A stretch of 51,124 nt of DNA from Rhizobium phaseoli. Lineage in GTDB: Bacteria > Pseudomonadota > Alphaproteobacteria > Rhizobiales > Rhizobiaceae. The number at the start of each line of letters is the position of its first letter. Position 1 is the stretch's first letter. The stretch lies in the NCBI RefSeq assembly GCF_003985125.1, contig NZ_ML133594.1, forward strand, positions 1-51,124, given 5' to 3'. Below the pieces are notes generated by a model. That model did not search any database, had not been told where the DNA came from, and worked only from the letters and a program-made list of their open reading frames with translations. A program made the translations under genes and the position numbers. Shown piece by piece: positions 40,213 to 49,202 of the stretch.

Positions 40213-41127
40213 TCAGATCGCGCCCAGGCACCAAGCTAGAATCGACTTCTGCGCATGAAGACGGTTTTCCGCTTCATCGAAGACCACGGATTGCGGGCCG
40301 TCGATCACCTCATCCGTCACTTCCTCGCCGCGATGGGCGGGCAGGCAATGCATGAACAATGCATCGCTGCCGGCCTTGGCCATCAAGGCCGCATTGACCT
40401 GATAAGGCTGAAAGACGTTGTGACCCCGGGCCCGATGTTCCTGATTCATGGAGACCCAGGTATCGGTCACCACGCAATCGACGCCTTCGACCGCACGGTC
40501 GGCATCATGGCAGAGCATGATTTCGGCGCCCTCATTGCGGGCCCAGTTCAGATAGTGATCCTTGGGCTCCGAACCAAGGGGTACTGCCATGTTCATGCGA
40601 TAGCCGAAACGCGCGGCACCCTCGACCAGCGAATGCAGCACATTGTTGCCGTCCCCGGTCCAGGCGATGGTCTTGCCCTTGATCGGGCCGCGATGCTCTT
40701 CGAAGGTCATGATGTCGGCCATGATCTGGCAGGGATGGGTATCATCCGTCAGCGCATTGATCACGGGCACGGTCGCATGTTCGGCAAGCTCCAGGAGCCT
40801 CGAATGCTCGGTGGTGCGGATCATGATCGCATCGACATAACGCGACAGCACCTTGGCGGTGTCGCCGATCGTCTCGGCGCGGCCGAGCTGCATTTCGGTG
40901 CCGGATAGAAACAGCGTTTCGCCGCCGAGCTGGCGCATGCCGACGTCGAAGGAGACGCGGGTGCGCGTCGACGGCTTTTCGAAGATCATCGCCAGCATCT
41001 TGCCGGCGAGCGGCTTGTCGCCCTGGCCGGCCTTGAAGGCCTGCTTGCGGACGAGCGCATCGTTCATGATGGTTCTGAGGTCGGCCGATGTGACGGCCGA
41101 AAGATCGAGGAAATGTTTAGGAGCCAT
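40213..41127 (-). CDS. argF: Ornithine carbamoyltransferase
   Basis: A 304-residue enzyme that joins carbamoyl phosphate to ornithine to give citrulline in arginine biosynthesis. The carbamoyl-phosphate motif STRTR is at residues 53-57, HPCQIMAD near residue 133 is present, and the C-terminal ornithine loop reads HCLPAHRGEEV. Length and motifs are those of the anabolic type. The ATG at 41127 is followed by MAPKHFLDLS. The frame runs open for 52 more codons upstream, but those codons overlap the preceding argD. It lies 37 nt after argD on the same strand, so the two are likely one operon. Confidence 0.97.
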   Translation of the reverse strand: MAPKHFLDLSAVTSADLRTIMNDALVRKQAFKAGQGDKPLAGKMLAMIFEKPSTRTRVSFDVGMRQLGGETLFLSGTEMQLGRAETIGDTAKVLSRYVDAIMIRTTEHSRLLELAEHATVPVINALTDDTHPCQIMADIMTFEEHRGPIKGKTIAWTGDGNNVLHSLVEGAARFGYRMNMAVPLGSEPKDHYLNWARNEGAEIMLCHDADRAVEGVDCVVTDTWVSMNQEHRARGHNVFQPYQVNAALMAKAGSDALFMHCLPAHRGEEVTDEVIDGPQSVVFDEAENRLHAQKSILAWCLGAI

Positions 41128-41164
41128 GTTCTTACCTGTCGTGCGCCCGAAAGCGCCAATCCCT

Positions 41165-42364
41165 TCAAGCCGTTTTCTTGACCTTGGCGGCGCGGATGCT
41201 CTCGGCGGCGCGTTCGAGGCGGGCGAGGCCCTCGCGGGCTTCCTCGGCGGTGACGACGAGCGGCGGAAGAAGGCGGATGACATTGTCGCCGGCCGGCACG
41301 CCGAGCAGATGCGCGGCGCGGATCGCCTGCAGCAGCTCGGCCGAGGGGACGGCCGCCTTGACGCCGAGCAGCAGGCCCTCGCCCCTGATATCCTCGATCA
41401 CGTCGGGATAGCGGTCCTTCAGCGAGGCAAGCCCCTGGCGGAAGACCAGCGCGACGTCGCGCACCTGCTGGAGGAAGCCATCGGCGAGAATGACATCGAG
41501 CACCGCGCTGCCGACGGCCATGGCCAGCGGATTGCCGCCATAGGTCGAACCATGGGTGCCGGCCTTCATGCCGGAGGCAGCCTCTGCGGTGGCAAGGCAG
41601 GCGCCGAGCGGGAAACCGCCGCCGATGCCCTTGGCGACCGCCATGATATCGGGTGTGATGCCCGACCATTCATGGGCAAAGAGCTTGCCGGTGCGGCCGA
41701 CGCCGGTCTGGACTTCGTCGAGGATCAGCAGCAGGCCGTTTTCGTCGCAGATCTGGCGCAGCGCTTTCATGAATTCGCTGGTGGCGGGGCGCACACCGCC
41801 CTCGCCCTGCACCGGCTCGATGAGGATTGCCGCCGTCGCATCGGTTATGGCGGCGCGGACCGCTTCGATATCGCCGAAGGTCACCTGATCGAAACCCGGC
41901 GCCTTGGGGCCGAAGCCTTCGAGATATTTCTCCTGGCCGCCGGCGGCGATCGTCGCAAGCGTGCGCCCATGGAAGGCGCCTTCGAAGGTGATGATGTGGA
42001 AGCGCTCGGGATGGCCCTTGGAAAACTGATAGCGGCGCGCCGTCTTGATCGCGCATTCGAGCGCTTCCGCGCCTGAATTGGTGAAGAACACCTTGTCGGC
42101 GAAGGTGGCGTCCGTCAGCCGCTTGGCCAGGCGCTCCTGGCCGGGAATTTCATAGATATTGGAGAGGTGCCAGACCTTGTCGGCCTGCTCCTTCAGGGCG
42201 GCGACCACATGCGGATTGCCGTGGCCGACCGAGGTGACGGCGACGCCGGCGCCGAAGTCGAGATAACGCTCGCCGTTTTCGGTGATCAGCCACACGCCCT
42301 CGCCTCGCTCGAACCGCAACGGGGCACGAGAATAGGTGTCATAAAGCGGCGCGGCTTCGGCCAT
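41165..42364 (-). CDS. argD: Acetylornithine aminotransferase
   Basis: A 399-residue class III PLP aminotransferase that converts N-acetylglutamate semialdehyde to N-acetylornithine. The PLP lysine is K245 in AVAKGIGGGFP, the pyridine-binding aspartate D216 is in LILDEVQTG, and phosphate contacts come from NSGAEA (96-101). GGGAGA lies nine bases before the ATG at 42364, and the TTG/ATG extension to 42397 is not needed. It is the first gene of the minus-strand argD-argF string. The family also includes succinylornithine and other transaminases, but the argF neighbour supports this role. Confidence 0.96.
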   Translation of the reverse strand: MAEAAPLYDTYSRAPLRFERGEGVWLITENGERYLDFGAGVAVTSVGHGNPHVVAALKEQADKVWHLSNIYEIPGQERLAKRLTDATFADKVFFTNSGAEALECAIKTARRYQFSKGHPERFHIITFEGAFHGRTLATIAAGGQEKYLEGFGPKAPGFDQVTFGDIEAVRAAITDATAAILIEPVQGEGGVRPATSEFMKALRQICDENGLLLILDEVQTGVGRTGKLFAHEWSGITPDIMAVAKGIGGGFPLGACLATAEAASGMKAGTHGSTYGGNPLAMAVGSAVLDVILADGFLQQVRDVALVFRQGLASLKDRYPDVIEDIRGEGLLLGVKAAVPSAELLQAIRAAHLLGVPAGDNVIRLLPPLVVTAEEAREGLARLERAAESIRAAKVKKTA

Positions 42365-42606
42365 GGCGCGGGTCTCCCGATCAGCGTTGTCAATCACCGG
42401 ACTCCGGCTAAGAAAACCAGGCCCGAAAAATCAAAAATGCCGCCTTGCGGCGGCGACCAGCACTATTTCCTTTTCGCGCTGCAATGTCAACAAAACTGCG
42501 CCCTTAGCGCATGCAGCAAGCTTGTACAGCGGCATTTTCAGCCTTCAACAGGCATTATTGCAGAAATGCCACGCAGGGGCAGCAAGTTGGGGAAAACTCG
42601 GAATTC

Positions 42607-42756
42607 GATTCATCCGGATTCCCGCGACTCTTGTCACGGAGTCAGCCTCACACTAGGTTAAAGTTCAATTACTAGACTGCATGCGGCGGAACTAGTCACC
42701 AAAATTGATCAGGCGTTTCTTGTTTCGGAGGCTTCCGGGACAACGGTGAGGGATTC
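42607..42756 (+). promoter_or_regulatory. GANTC cluster and CtrA-like box before gcrA
   Basis: Four CcrM-type GANTC sites occur in 150 bp: GATTC at 42607, GACTC at 42626, GAGTC at 42639 and GATTC at 42752. A CtrA-like box, TTAA-N7-TTAC, is at 42658-42672. CcrM methylation of GANTC and CtrA binding control cell-cycle genes in this class. I see no gene in 42365-42789. Confidence 0.6.
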
Positions 42757-42789
42757 TGCCATCACCAACGCAAAAGGTGGAGACAGGGC

Positions 42790-43323
42790 ATGAACTGGAC
42801 AGACGAGCGGGTCGAGAAACTCAAGAAGCTGTGGTCCGAAGGGCTGAGCGCCAGCCAGATCGCGGCACAACTTGGCGGCGTGAGCCGAAACGCCGTTATC
42901 GGCAAGGTGCACCGGCTGAGCCTGCCGGGCCGCGCCAAGGCCGGCGGCACGGCGACGGCCGCGCGCACGCCGAAGCGCCAGACCTCGGCGCCGCGCGCGC
43001 CGAACTACGCCTCCCGGATCACCACCCGCACCGTTACCCGCCAGCAGGGCGCAACGATGCTGAAGGAAGAGATCGAGATCGAAACGGTCGAGGAAATGGA
43101 ATACGTGCCGAAGGGCAACGTGGTCGTGCCGATCTCGCGCCGCCTCGGCCTGACGGAACTGACCGAACGCACCTGCAAATGGCCGGTCGGCGATCCGCTG
43201 AAGGACGATTTCCACTTCTGCGGCTGCGAATCCCCGGATAATTCGCCCTATTGCAGCTACCATCAGAAGCTTGCCTACCAGCCGGTCAACGAACGCCGCC
43301 GGGCGGCAGCGCGCGTCAGCTGA
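42790..43323 (+). CDS. gcrA: Cell-cycle regulator GcrA
   Basis: A 177-residue transcription cofactor found only in alphaproteobacteria. It binds sigma-70 RNA polymerase and methylated GANTC promoters and controls the cell cycle. The N-terminal helical DNA-binding part reads MNWTDERVEKLKKLWSEG and LSASQIAAQLGGVSRNAVIG, with VHRLSLPGRAK after it. The C-terminal sigma-binding module has RTCKWPVGDPLKDDFHFCG and YCSYHQKLAYQP, including four cysteines. GGTGGAGA precedes the ATG. A strong terminator follows the stop. GANTC sites lie upstream, so the gene may be under its own pathway. Confidence 0.95.
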   Translation: MNWTDERVEKLKKLWSEGLSASQIAAQLGGVSRNAVIGKVHRLSLPGRAKAGGTATAARTPKRQTSAPRAPNYASRITTRTVTRQQGATMLKEEIEIETVEEMEYVPKGNVVVPISRRLGLTELTERTCKWPVGDPLKDDFHFCGCESPDNSPYCSYHQKLAYQPVNERRRAAARVS

Positions 43324-43351
43324 GCCGGCAAACCATTGCTGGAAATGCGAA

Positions 43352-43376
43352 AACGGGCCGCGTGGCCCGTTTTTTT
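43352..43376 (+). terminator. Rho-independent terminator of gcrA
   Basis: AACGGGCC (43352-43359), loop GCGT, GGCCCGTT (43364-43371), then a run of T to 43376. The 8-bp GC-rich stem and T-tail are classical. It begins 28 nt after the gcrA stop codon. Confidence 0.9.
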
Positions 43377-43408
43377 GTGCGTGATGACGCGAACGTGGTG
43401 CTTGCGGT

Positions 43409-43728
43409 CATGGGTCCTCGGGTCAAGCCCGAGGACGACGGAGGGTGGGGGAACGCCTGCGGCAAGAACCGCCAAGTGCGTGTTGGGTTTGGTGGACTGC
43501 CGTCTTTGTTTACGCGTTCCCACGCAAGACTGCATCTTGGAATTCCTCCGGACGTCGCGGCTCTTGCCGCTCGACTTCCCCACTCTCCGTCATACTCGGG
43601 CTTGACCTGGCTTGACCCGAGTATCCATGCCGCGAGCATGCCGATGGAGCTTTTCGGAGGCGGTCGCTCATGGAAACGAAGTGCTCACCCGCATGGGTCC
43701 TCGGGTCAAGCCCAAGGACGACGGAGGG
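43409..43728. repeat. Three palindromes of family D
   Basis: Elements lie at 43409-43446, 43583-43629 and 43692-43728. Each contains TCGGGTCAAGCCC or its complement, followed or preceded by the GACGGAG edge. The middle copy contains an internal duplication (CTTGACCTGGCTTGACCC). They fill the 503-bp gap between gcrA and phoB and hold no gene. Confidence 0.8.
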
Positions 43729-43826
43729 TGGGGGATGCGGGCGGCAAAAATCGCAGTGTGCGGTGGTCTATCGGCCGCGTTTCTGCGTTACGCGGTCCCT
43801 CGCCCGGACGGCAGCCGGATGGCCCC

Positions 43827-44510
43827 TCAGGCTTCCATCGAATAGCCGGCGCCGCGGACGGTGCGGATGACGTCCTGCATGTTGGAGAAGTTCAGCGCCT
43901 TGCGCAGGCGGCCGACATGGACGTCGACGGTGCGTTCGTCGACATAGATGTCGTGGCCCCAGACGCCGTCGAGCAGCTGCGAGCGGGAGAAGACCCGGCC
44001 CGGCGACGACATCAGGAATTCCAACAGGCGGAATTCGGTCGGGCCGAGGCGGACTTCGCGGCTCTTGCGATGGACGCGGTGAGTTTCGCGGTCGAGCTCG
44101 ATATCGCCGCACTTCAGCACCGAGGACAGCACCTCCGGGCGGGCGCGGCGCAGCATGGCCTTGACGCGGGCGACGAGCTCGGGGGTCGAGAACGGCTTGA
44201 CGACATAGTCGTCGGCGCCGGTGGACAGCCCGCGGACACGCTCGCTCTCCTCGCCGCGCGCCGTCAGCATGATGATCGGCAGCCGCTCGGTTTCCGGCCG
44301 CATGCGCAGGCGCCGGCAGAGTTCGATGCCGGAGACGCCGGGCAGCATCCAGTCGAGGATGAGCAGATCGGGCGTGCGCTCCTGAAGCCTGATTTCGGCC
44401 TCGTCGCCGCGCAGGATGGTATCGACCTCGAAACCTTCCGCTTCGAGATTATAGCGGAGAAGCACGCTGAGGGCCTCTTCGTCTTCAACAACTGCAACTC
44501 TCGGGATCAT
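43827..44510 (-). CDS. phoB: Phosphate regulon response regulator PhoB
   Basis: A 227-residue response regulator of the OmpR/PhoB family. The receiver has D10 (VVED), the phosphorylated D53 in LILDWMLPG, and the conserved lysine in VVKPFS near residue 102. The C-terminal winged helix (about 128-225) includes LGPTEFRLLEFLMSSPGRVF and RTVDVHVGRLRKAL. Under phosphate limitation the phosphorylated form binds Pho boxes such as the one before pstS. It is the last gene of the pst-pho string, 135 nt after phoU. The histidine kinase PhoR is not present in the window, in particular not between phoB and gcrA. Confidence 0.97.
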   Translation of the reverse strand: MIPRVAVVEDEEALSVLLRYNLEAEGFEVDTILRGDEAEIRLQERTPDLLILDWMLPGVSGIELCRRLRMRPETERLPIIMLTARGEESERVRGLSTGADDYVVKPFSTPELVARVKAMLRRARPEVLSSVLKCGDIELDRETHRVHRKSREVRLGPTEFRLLEFLMSSPGRVFSRSQLLDGVWGHDIYVDERTVDVHVGRLRKALNFSNMQDVIRTVRGAGYSMEA

Positions 44511-44600
44511 GCGTGTCCGTCTCCTCGCGCACGATCCTTAAACCGGGAGTGATTTAAGCAAGGGATCCCGCGCAAAATCAGAAATTGGCTGCGACCTCTT

Positions 44601-44622
44601 TGCGCGCCCGGACGGGCGCGCA
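44601..44622. other. GC-rich hairpin between phoU and phoB
   Basis: A TGCGCGCC/GGCGCGCA stem around CGGACG lies in the 135-nt gap. There is no T-run in either direction. It may alter phoB mRNA levels relative to phoU, or be a simple stem. Confidence 0.45.
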
Positions 44623-44645
44623 CGCAATGGGCTGGTTCGGCACGG

Positions 44646-45359
44646 TTATTCCGTGGCGGCACCGACGGTGTTGGCGCTGTCGTCCTTCGGACGGTCGCCT
44701 TCCGGCTGGGCGCCGGTCGCCATGTAGTAGATCGTTTCGGCGATATTGGTGGCGTGGTCGCCGATGCGCTCGATGTTCTTGGCGCAGAAGAGAAGATGCG
44801 TGCAGCTCGTGATGTTGCGCGGATCTTCCATCATATAGGTCAGGAGTTCGCGGAACAGCGACGTGTACATCGCGTCGATCTCGTTGTCGCGTTCGCGGAT
44901 GGCGGTCGCCTTGTCGGCGGCGCGCGTCGTATAGACGTCGAGCACTTCCTTGAGCTGGACGAGCGCCAGCTCGGACAGGTGCTCGAGACCGCGGGCGAGC
45001 TTGCGCGGAACGCCGGTGCTCTGCACGGCGATGACGCGCTTGGCGGTGTTCTTGCCGAGGTCGCCGACGCGTTCGAGATCGGCGGCGATGCGGATCGAAC
45101 CCATGATTTCGCGCAGGTCGGCGGCCATCGGCTGGCGGCGGGCGATGGTGACGATCGCCTTGTCGCCGATTTCGCGCTCGGTGTGATCGAGGATCACATC
45201 GTCGGAAATCACCTTCTGCGCCAGCGCGGTATCACCGTTGACCAGCGCCCGGACGGATTCGGCGACCATCTGCTCGGCCAGGCCGCCCATTTCGGAAATC
45301 CGCCTGGACAGGAACTTCAGATCATCATCATAGGCAGAATAAATATGTGTCGATGCCAT
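44646..45359 (-). CDS. phoU: Phosphate-specific transport system regulator PhoU
   Basis: A 237-residue cytoplasmic protein that connects the Pst transporter with PhoR/PhoB signalling. It shuts the regulon down when phosphate is plentiful. Two PhoU three-helix repeats are visible: the first around FLSRRISEMGGLAEQMVAESVRAL with DHTEREIGDKAI, the second around EIDAMYTSLFRELLTYMMEDP with FCAKNIERIGDHATNIAE. The acidic metal-binding motifs ERVGD and ERIGDHATN are present. It lies 44 nt after pstB and 135 nt before phoB. Confidence 0.97.
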   Translation of the reverse strand: MASTHIYSAYDDDLKFLSRRISEMGGLAEQMVAESVRALVNGDTALAQKVISDDVILDHTEREIGDKAIVTIARRQPMAADLREIMGSIRIAADLERVGDLGKNTAKRVIAVQSTGVPRKLARGLEHLSELALVQLKEVLDVYTTRAADKATAIRERDNEIDAMYTSLFRELLTYMMEDPRNITSCTHLLFCAKNIERIGDHATNIAETIYYMATGAQPEGDRPKDDSANTVGAATE

Positions 45360-45403
45360 GGGGCTTTGTCCTCGAATAAGGGGAAGGCTTCGGATGACCG
45401 CAA

Positions 45404-46219
45404 TCAGCCGAAGCGACCCATGATGTAGTCCTGGGTGCGCGGATCGTCCGGATTGGTGAACATCTTGTCGGTGTCGTTCTCCTCGACGAGATTGCCGAGG
45501 TGGAACATGGCGGTGCGCTGCGACACGCGCGCGGCCTGCTGCATGGAGTGGGTGACGATGACGATCGTGTAGTTCTCGCGCAGCTCGTGGATCAGCTCCT
45601 CGACCTTGGCGGTGGCGATCGGGTCGAGCGCCGAACAGGGCTCGTCCATCAGGATGACCTCAGGGCTGACGGCGACGGCGCGGGCGATGCACAGGCGCTG
45701 CTGCTGACCGCCGGAGAGACCGGTGCCGGATTCGTGCACGCGGTCCTTGACCTCGTTCCAGAGGCCGGCGCGCTGCAGGCTGGTCTCGACGATCTGGTCG
45801 AGATCGGCCTTCGACTTGGCCAGGCCATGGATGCGCGGGCCGTAGGAGACGTTTTCATAGATCGACTTCGGGAACGGGTTCGGCTTCTGGAACACCATGC
45901 CGACGCGGGCGCGCAGCTCGACGACGTCAATGTCGGGATCATAGATATCGTCGCCGTCGAGGGTGATCTTGCCGGCGACGCGGCAGCCCTCGATCGTATC
46001 GTTCATGCGGTTGAGGCTTCGCAGGAAGGTCGACTTGCCGCAGCCCGACGGGCCGATCAACGCGGTTACGGTGTTTTCGCGGATGTTCAGGTTCACATCG
46101 AAAAGCGCGCGCTTCTCGCCATAGTAAACCGAGACATCCTGTCCGATCATTTTATACGGGACGTTGCTCATCTTCTGATCCAGCGCCTTTTCAACTGCAG
46201 CTTCCGTCAACATGTTCAT
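45404..46219 (-). CDS. pstB: Phosphate ABC transporter ATPase PstB
   Basis: A 271-residue ATPase subunit of the high-affinity phosphate importer. Walker A is GPSGCGKST (56-64), the signature LSGGQQQRL follows, and Walker B with the following glutamate is VILMDEPCSALDP. The switch histidine is in VTHSMQQ. The ATG at 46219 (MNMLTEAA) may compete with the one at 46213. AACGGAG lies upstream. The N-terminal 20 residues are somewhat longer than in E. coli. It lies 15 nt after pstA. Confidence 0.97.
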   Translation of the reverse strand: MNMLTEAAVEKALDQKMSNVPYKMIGQDVSVYYGEKRALFDVNLNIRENTVTALIGPSGCGKSTFLRSLNRMNDTIEGCRVAGKITLDGDDIYDPDIDVVELRARVGMVFQKPNPFPKSIYENVSYGPRIHGLAKSKADLDQIVETSLQRAGLWNEVKDRVHESGTGLSGGQQQRLCIARAVAVSPEVILMDEPCSALDPIATAKVEELIHELRENYTIVIVTHSMQQAARVSQRTAMFHLGNLVEENDTDKMFTNPDDPRTQDYIMGRFG

Positions 46220-46234
46220 GATGTTTAACTCCGT

Positions 46235-47557
46235 TTACCAGCGGCGCTCGAAGCGACGACGCAAGAGGATGGCGCCCATGTTCATGACGATCAGGAACAG
46301 GAGCAGAACGATGATGGCACCCGAAGTACGCTCCACGAAGGCCCGTTCGGCCTCGTTCGCCCACATATAGACCTGCACCGGCAGGGCCGTCGAGGGCTCG
46401 AGCGGTGTCGCCGGCGCGTTGGCGACGAAGGCGACCATGCCGATCAAGAGCAGCGGCGCGGTCTCGCCGAGCGCATGCGCCAAGCCGATGATCGTGCCGG
46501 TGAGGATGCCGGGCATGGCAAGTGGCAGGACATGGTGGAAGACCATCTGCATCTTCGAGGCGCCGAGACCCAAGGCTGCGGCGCGGATCGACGGCGGCAC
46601 GGCGCGCAGGGCTGCGCGGGTGGCGATAATGATCGTCGGCAGGGTCATCAGCGTCAGCACCAGGCCGCCGACCAGCGAGGCCGAGCGCGGCAGGCCGATG
46701 AAGTTGATGAAGACGGAAAGGCCGAGCAGACCGTAGACGATCGACGGGACGGCGGCGAGGTTGTTGATGTTGACCTCGATCAGGTCCGTCAGCTTGTTCT
46801 TCGGCGCGAACTCCTCGAGATAGATCGAGGCGGCAACCCCGATCGGCAGGGACAGCACCAGCACGATCAGCATCAGGTAGAGCGAGCCGATCAGGGCGAC
46901 GCCGAGGCCGGCAGCCTCCGGACGGCTGGAGTTGCCGTTGACGAACAAGCCGGTGTTGAACTGCTTCTGGAGAGCGCCGCTCGCCTTCAGCTGGTTCATC
47001 CAGGTTACCTGCTTGTCGTTGACCTTGCGGTTCTTCTCATCGACGGAAAGATCGATCTGGCCCTTGTTGGCGCTGTCGATATTGGCGTCGGCGAGAACGG
47101 AGACATTGACCGTCTTGCCGATCAGCGAGGGGTCGGCGACGACCATGTCGCGCAGCTGGATCGGCGCACTCTTGGAAAGCATGGCGGATGCATCGCGCAC
47201 GTCAGGCTTGCTCGAGGCATTGATATTCAGCTGCTTGACGATCGCGTCGCGCAGCAGAACCGGATAGTTGGCGGCAACCAGCACCGAAGGGTCGCTCGCA
47301 CGCTTGTTGTTCGGGTCGATCGTCTTCTCGGTGAATTCGATCGGCAGGGTGATCGCGGTCTGCTGGAAGGCGGTGTAGCCCTTGCCGATCACCGTCCACA
47401 GCAGGATGAAGAGGAAGACAAGACCGAAGGTGATGGCGGCGATGCCATAGGCCTGGAAGCGGCGTTCGGCGGCGTAGCGGCGCTTGATGCCGATATCGCG
47501 GCGGGCGGGCGCCTTAGAAACGGTAACACCTTGAGTGGGAGAAACAATATCCGTCAT
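46235..47557 (-). CDS. pstA: Phosphate ABC transporter permease PstA
   Basis: A 440-residue permease subunit. One membrane helix near residues 38-60 (AITFGLVFLFILLWTVIGKG) is followed by a long periplasmic insertion of about 160 residues. Then come five more helices in the permease core. The ATPase-contact loop is in ALGLGASKMQMVFHHVLPLAMPGILTG. The insert makes it longer than the E. coli protein (296) and is common in the alphaproteobacterial branch. The ATG at 47557 overlaps the pstC stop by four bases (ATGA), which shows translational coupling and sets the start. Confidence 0.95.
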   Translation of the reverse strand: MTDIVSPTQGVTVSKAPARRDIGIKRRYAAERRFQAYGIAAITFGLVFLFILLWTVIGKGYTAFQQTAITLPIEFTEKTIDPNNKRASDPSVLVAANYPVLLRDAIVKQLNINASSKPDVRDASAMLSKSAPIQLRDMVVADPSLIGKTVNVSVLADANIDSANKGQIDLSVDEKNRKVNDKQVTWMNQLKASGALQKQFNTGLFVNGNSSRPEAAGLGVALIGSLYLMLIVLVLSLPIGVAASIYLEEFAPKNKLTDLIEVNINNLAAVPSIVYGLLGLSVFINFIGLPRSASLVGGLVLTLMTLPTIIIATRAALRAVPPSIRAAALGLGASKMQMVFHHVLPLAMPGILTGTIIGLAHALGETAPLLLIGMVAFVANAPATPLEPSTALPVQVYMWANEAERAFVERTSGAIIVLLLFLIVMNMGAILLRRRFERRW

Positions 47558-49035
47558 TCGTACTGCTCCCGGTATTTGCGCACGATGTAGAGCGCGTAGA
47601 TATTGAGGCAAAGCGTGATGCAGAACAGGGTGATGCCGAGGGCAAAGGCAACCAGCGTCTGCGGCGAGGTGAACTCAAGGTCGCCCGTCAGCTGGTTGAC
47701 GATCTTGACGGTCACCGTCGTCATCGGCTCGAAGGGGTTGATCTGGATGCGGGCGGCGACACCGGCGGCCAGCACGACGATCATGGTTTCGCCGATGGCG
47801 CGCGAGGCGGTCATCAGCAGTGCGCCGACGATGCCGGGAAGGGCTGCCGGCAGGACCACCTTCTTGATGGTTTCGGAGCGGGTGGCGCCGAGACCGAGCG
47901 AACCGTCACGCAGCGCCCGCGGCACGGCGGTGATGATGTCGTCCGACAGCGAGGACACGTAGGGGATCAGCATGATGCCCATGACGATGCCGGCCGTCAG
48001 AACGCTCTGCGCCTGGATGAAGTTGGTGTAGCTGCCGGAGAGCAGGCCGCTGATCTCAGCGGAGAAATCGCGCAGGAACGGACCGACGGTGACAAGCGCG
48101 AAGAAGCCGTAGACGATCGTCGGAATGCCGGCCAGCACTTCGAGCAGCGGCTTGGCGATGCCGCGCAGCTTCGGCGACGCATATTCGGCCATGTAGATGG
48201 CGGCGAACAGCCCGACCGGCACGGCGACCAGCATGGCGACCAGGCCGATATAAAGCGTGCCGAGCAAGAGCGGGATCAGGCCGAACTGGCCGAAGGAGGA
48301 GCTGCCGGCGCCGGCAAAGCGCGGATCCCAGACGGTGCCGAAGAAGAACTCGCCGGCGGGAACGGCGGCAAAGAAGCGCGTGGCTTCCGACAGCATCGAC
48401 AGCACGATGCCGACCGTCGTCAGGATGGCGATCGAGGAGGCGAGCAGCAGGCCCCAGAGCATGACGCGCTCGACGCGGTTGCGGGCGCGGAAGCGGGGCG
48501 CGATGGCGCGCAGCGCGTAGAAGGCGCCGGCGACAGCCAGAATGAAGACGACCGCGGTCATGGCCATGCGGCTCGTCAGGCTCATGGCGTTGAGCGTCTT
48601 GGCGGCCTCGACCATGTAAGGCTGCGGCTGGCCGGCGAGCGGCACGCCCTTCTCGCTGAGCTTGGCCTGCAGGGCGGCCGGATCGGCTGCGACCGCGGCG
48701 GCTTCGTCGGATGTCAGCATCGTCAGGCCGCGGGCGACCGTTGCCACCATCGAATAGCTCAGATCCTGCTCGACTGCGGCCTGGGCCTTGACGTCATCAG
48801 GGAAAGCGCCGCGAACGGAAGACTGAATGATGCCGGGGCTGACGGAGAGCCAGACGCAGAGAACGATGAGGGCGGGAAGAACGGCCCAGATCGCCGCATA
48901 GGCGCCGTAATAGGCCGGCCGTGAGTGCAATGCGGAGGACCTGCCTCCGGCAAGTGCCGTGGCGCGGCCGCGGGCGACCAGATAGGCGGCGGCGCCGATC
49001 GCCACAAGGCAGAGAAGTATGATGGATGTGCTCAT
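47554..49035 (-). CDS. pstC: Phosphate ABC transporter permease PstC
   Basis: A 493-residue permease subunit, longer than the E. coli protein (319) because of an N-terminal extension with two membrane helices (IILLCLVAIGAAAYLVA and YAAIWAVLPALIVLCVWLSV) and a periplasmic stretch. The core permease begins near residue 195, with six helices and the contact loop DGSLGLGATRSETIKKVVLPAALPG. It forms the channel with PstA. Its stop overlaps the pstA start by four bases. It lies 167 nt after pstS, with a hairpin in that gap. Confidence 0.95.
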   Translation of the reverse strand: MSTSIILLCLVAIGAAAYLVARGRATALAGGRSSALHSRPAYYGAYAAIWAVLPALIVLCVWLSVSPGIIQSSVRGAFPDDVKAQAAVEQDLSYSMVATVARGLTMLTSDEAAAVAADPAALQAKLSEKGVPLAGQPQPYMVEAAKTLNAMSLTSRMAMTAVVFILAVAGAFYALRAIAPRFRARNRVERVMLWGLLLASSIAILTTVGIVLSMLSEATRFFAAVPAGEFFFGTVWDPRFAGAGSSSFGQFGLIPLLLGTLYIGLVAMLVAVPVGLFAAIYMAEYASPKLRGIAKPLLEVLAGIPTIVYGFFALVTVGPFLRDFSAEISGLLSGSYTNFIQAQSVLTAGIVMGIMLIPYVSSLSDDIITAVPRALRDGSLGLGATRSETIKKVVLPAALPGIVGALLMTASRAIGETMIVVLAAGVAARIQINPFEPMTTVTVKIVNQLTGDLEFTSPQTLVAFALGITLFCITLCLNIYALYIVRKYREQYE

Positions 49036-49164
49036 TCGTTACGTCCCCAGGCCCACAGCCCCAAAACCCGGCGGCTTCATCAGCCTGCCTTCGGCTTCCA
49101 ATCATGGAGAAGGAATTTCAACCCTGCAAACGGACAGGCCGGCGCGCAGGGACATAAAGCAATG

Positions 49165-49194
49165 CCGGCGCGGGCTCACAGAGCACCGCGCCGA
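49165..49194 (-). terminator. Hairpin between pstS and pstC
   Basis: CGGCGCGG (49166-49173) and CCGCGCCG (49186-49193) form an 8-bp GC-rich stem downstream of the pstS stop. The T-run after it is poor. In other bacteria such stems allow more pstS message than pstCAB message, and the same is inferred here. Confidence 0.55.
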
Positions 49195-49202
49195 CAAAGT
49201 TA

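Noticed and set aside
43275..43870. Open frames between gcrA and phoB
   Set aside because: They cross the gcrA terminator and family D palindromes and look like repeat translations.
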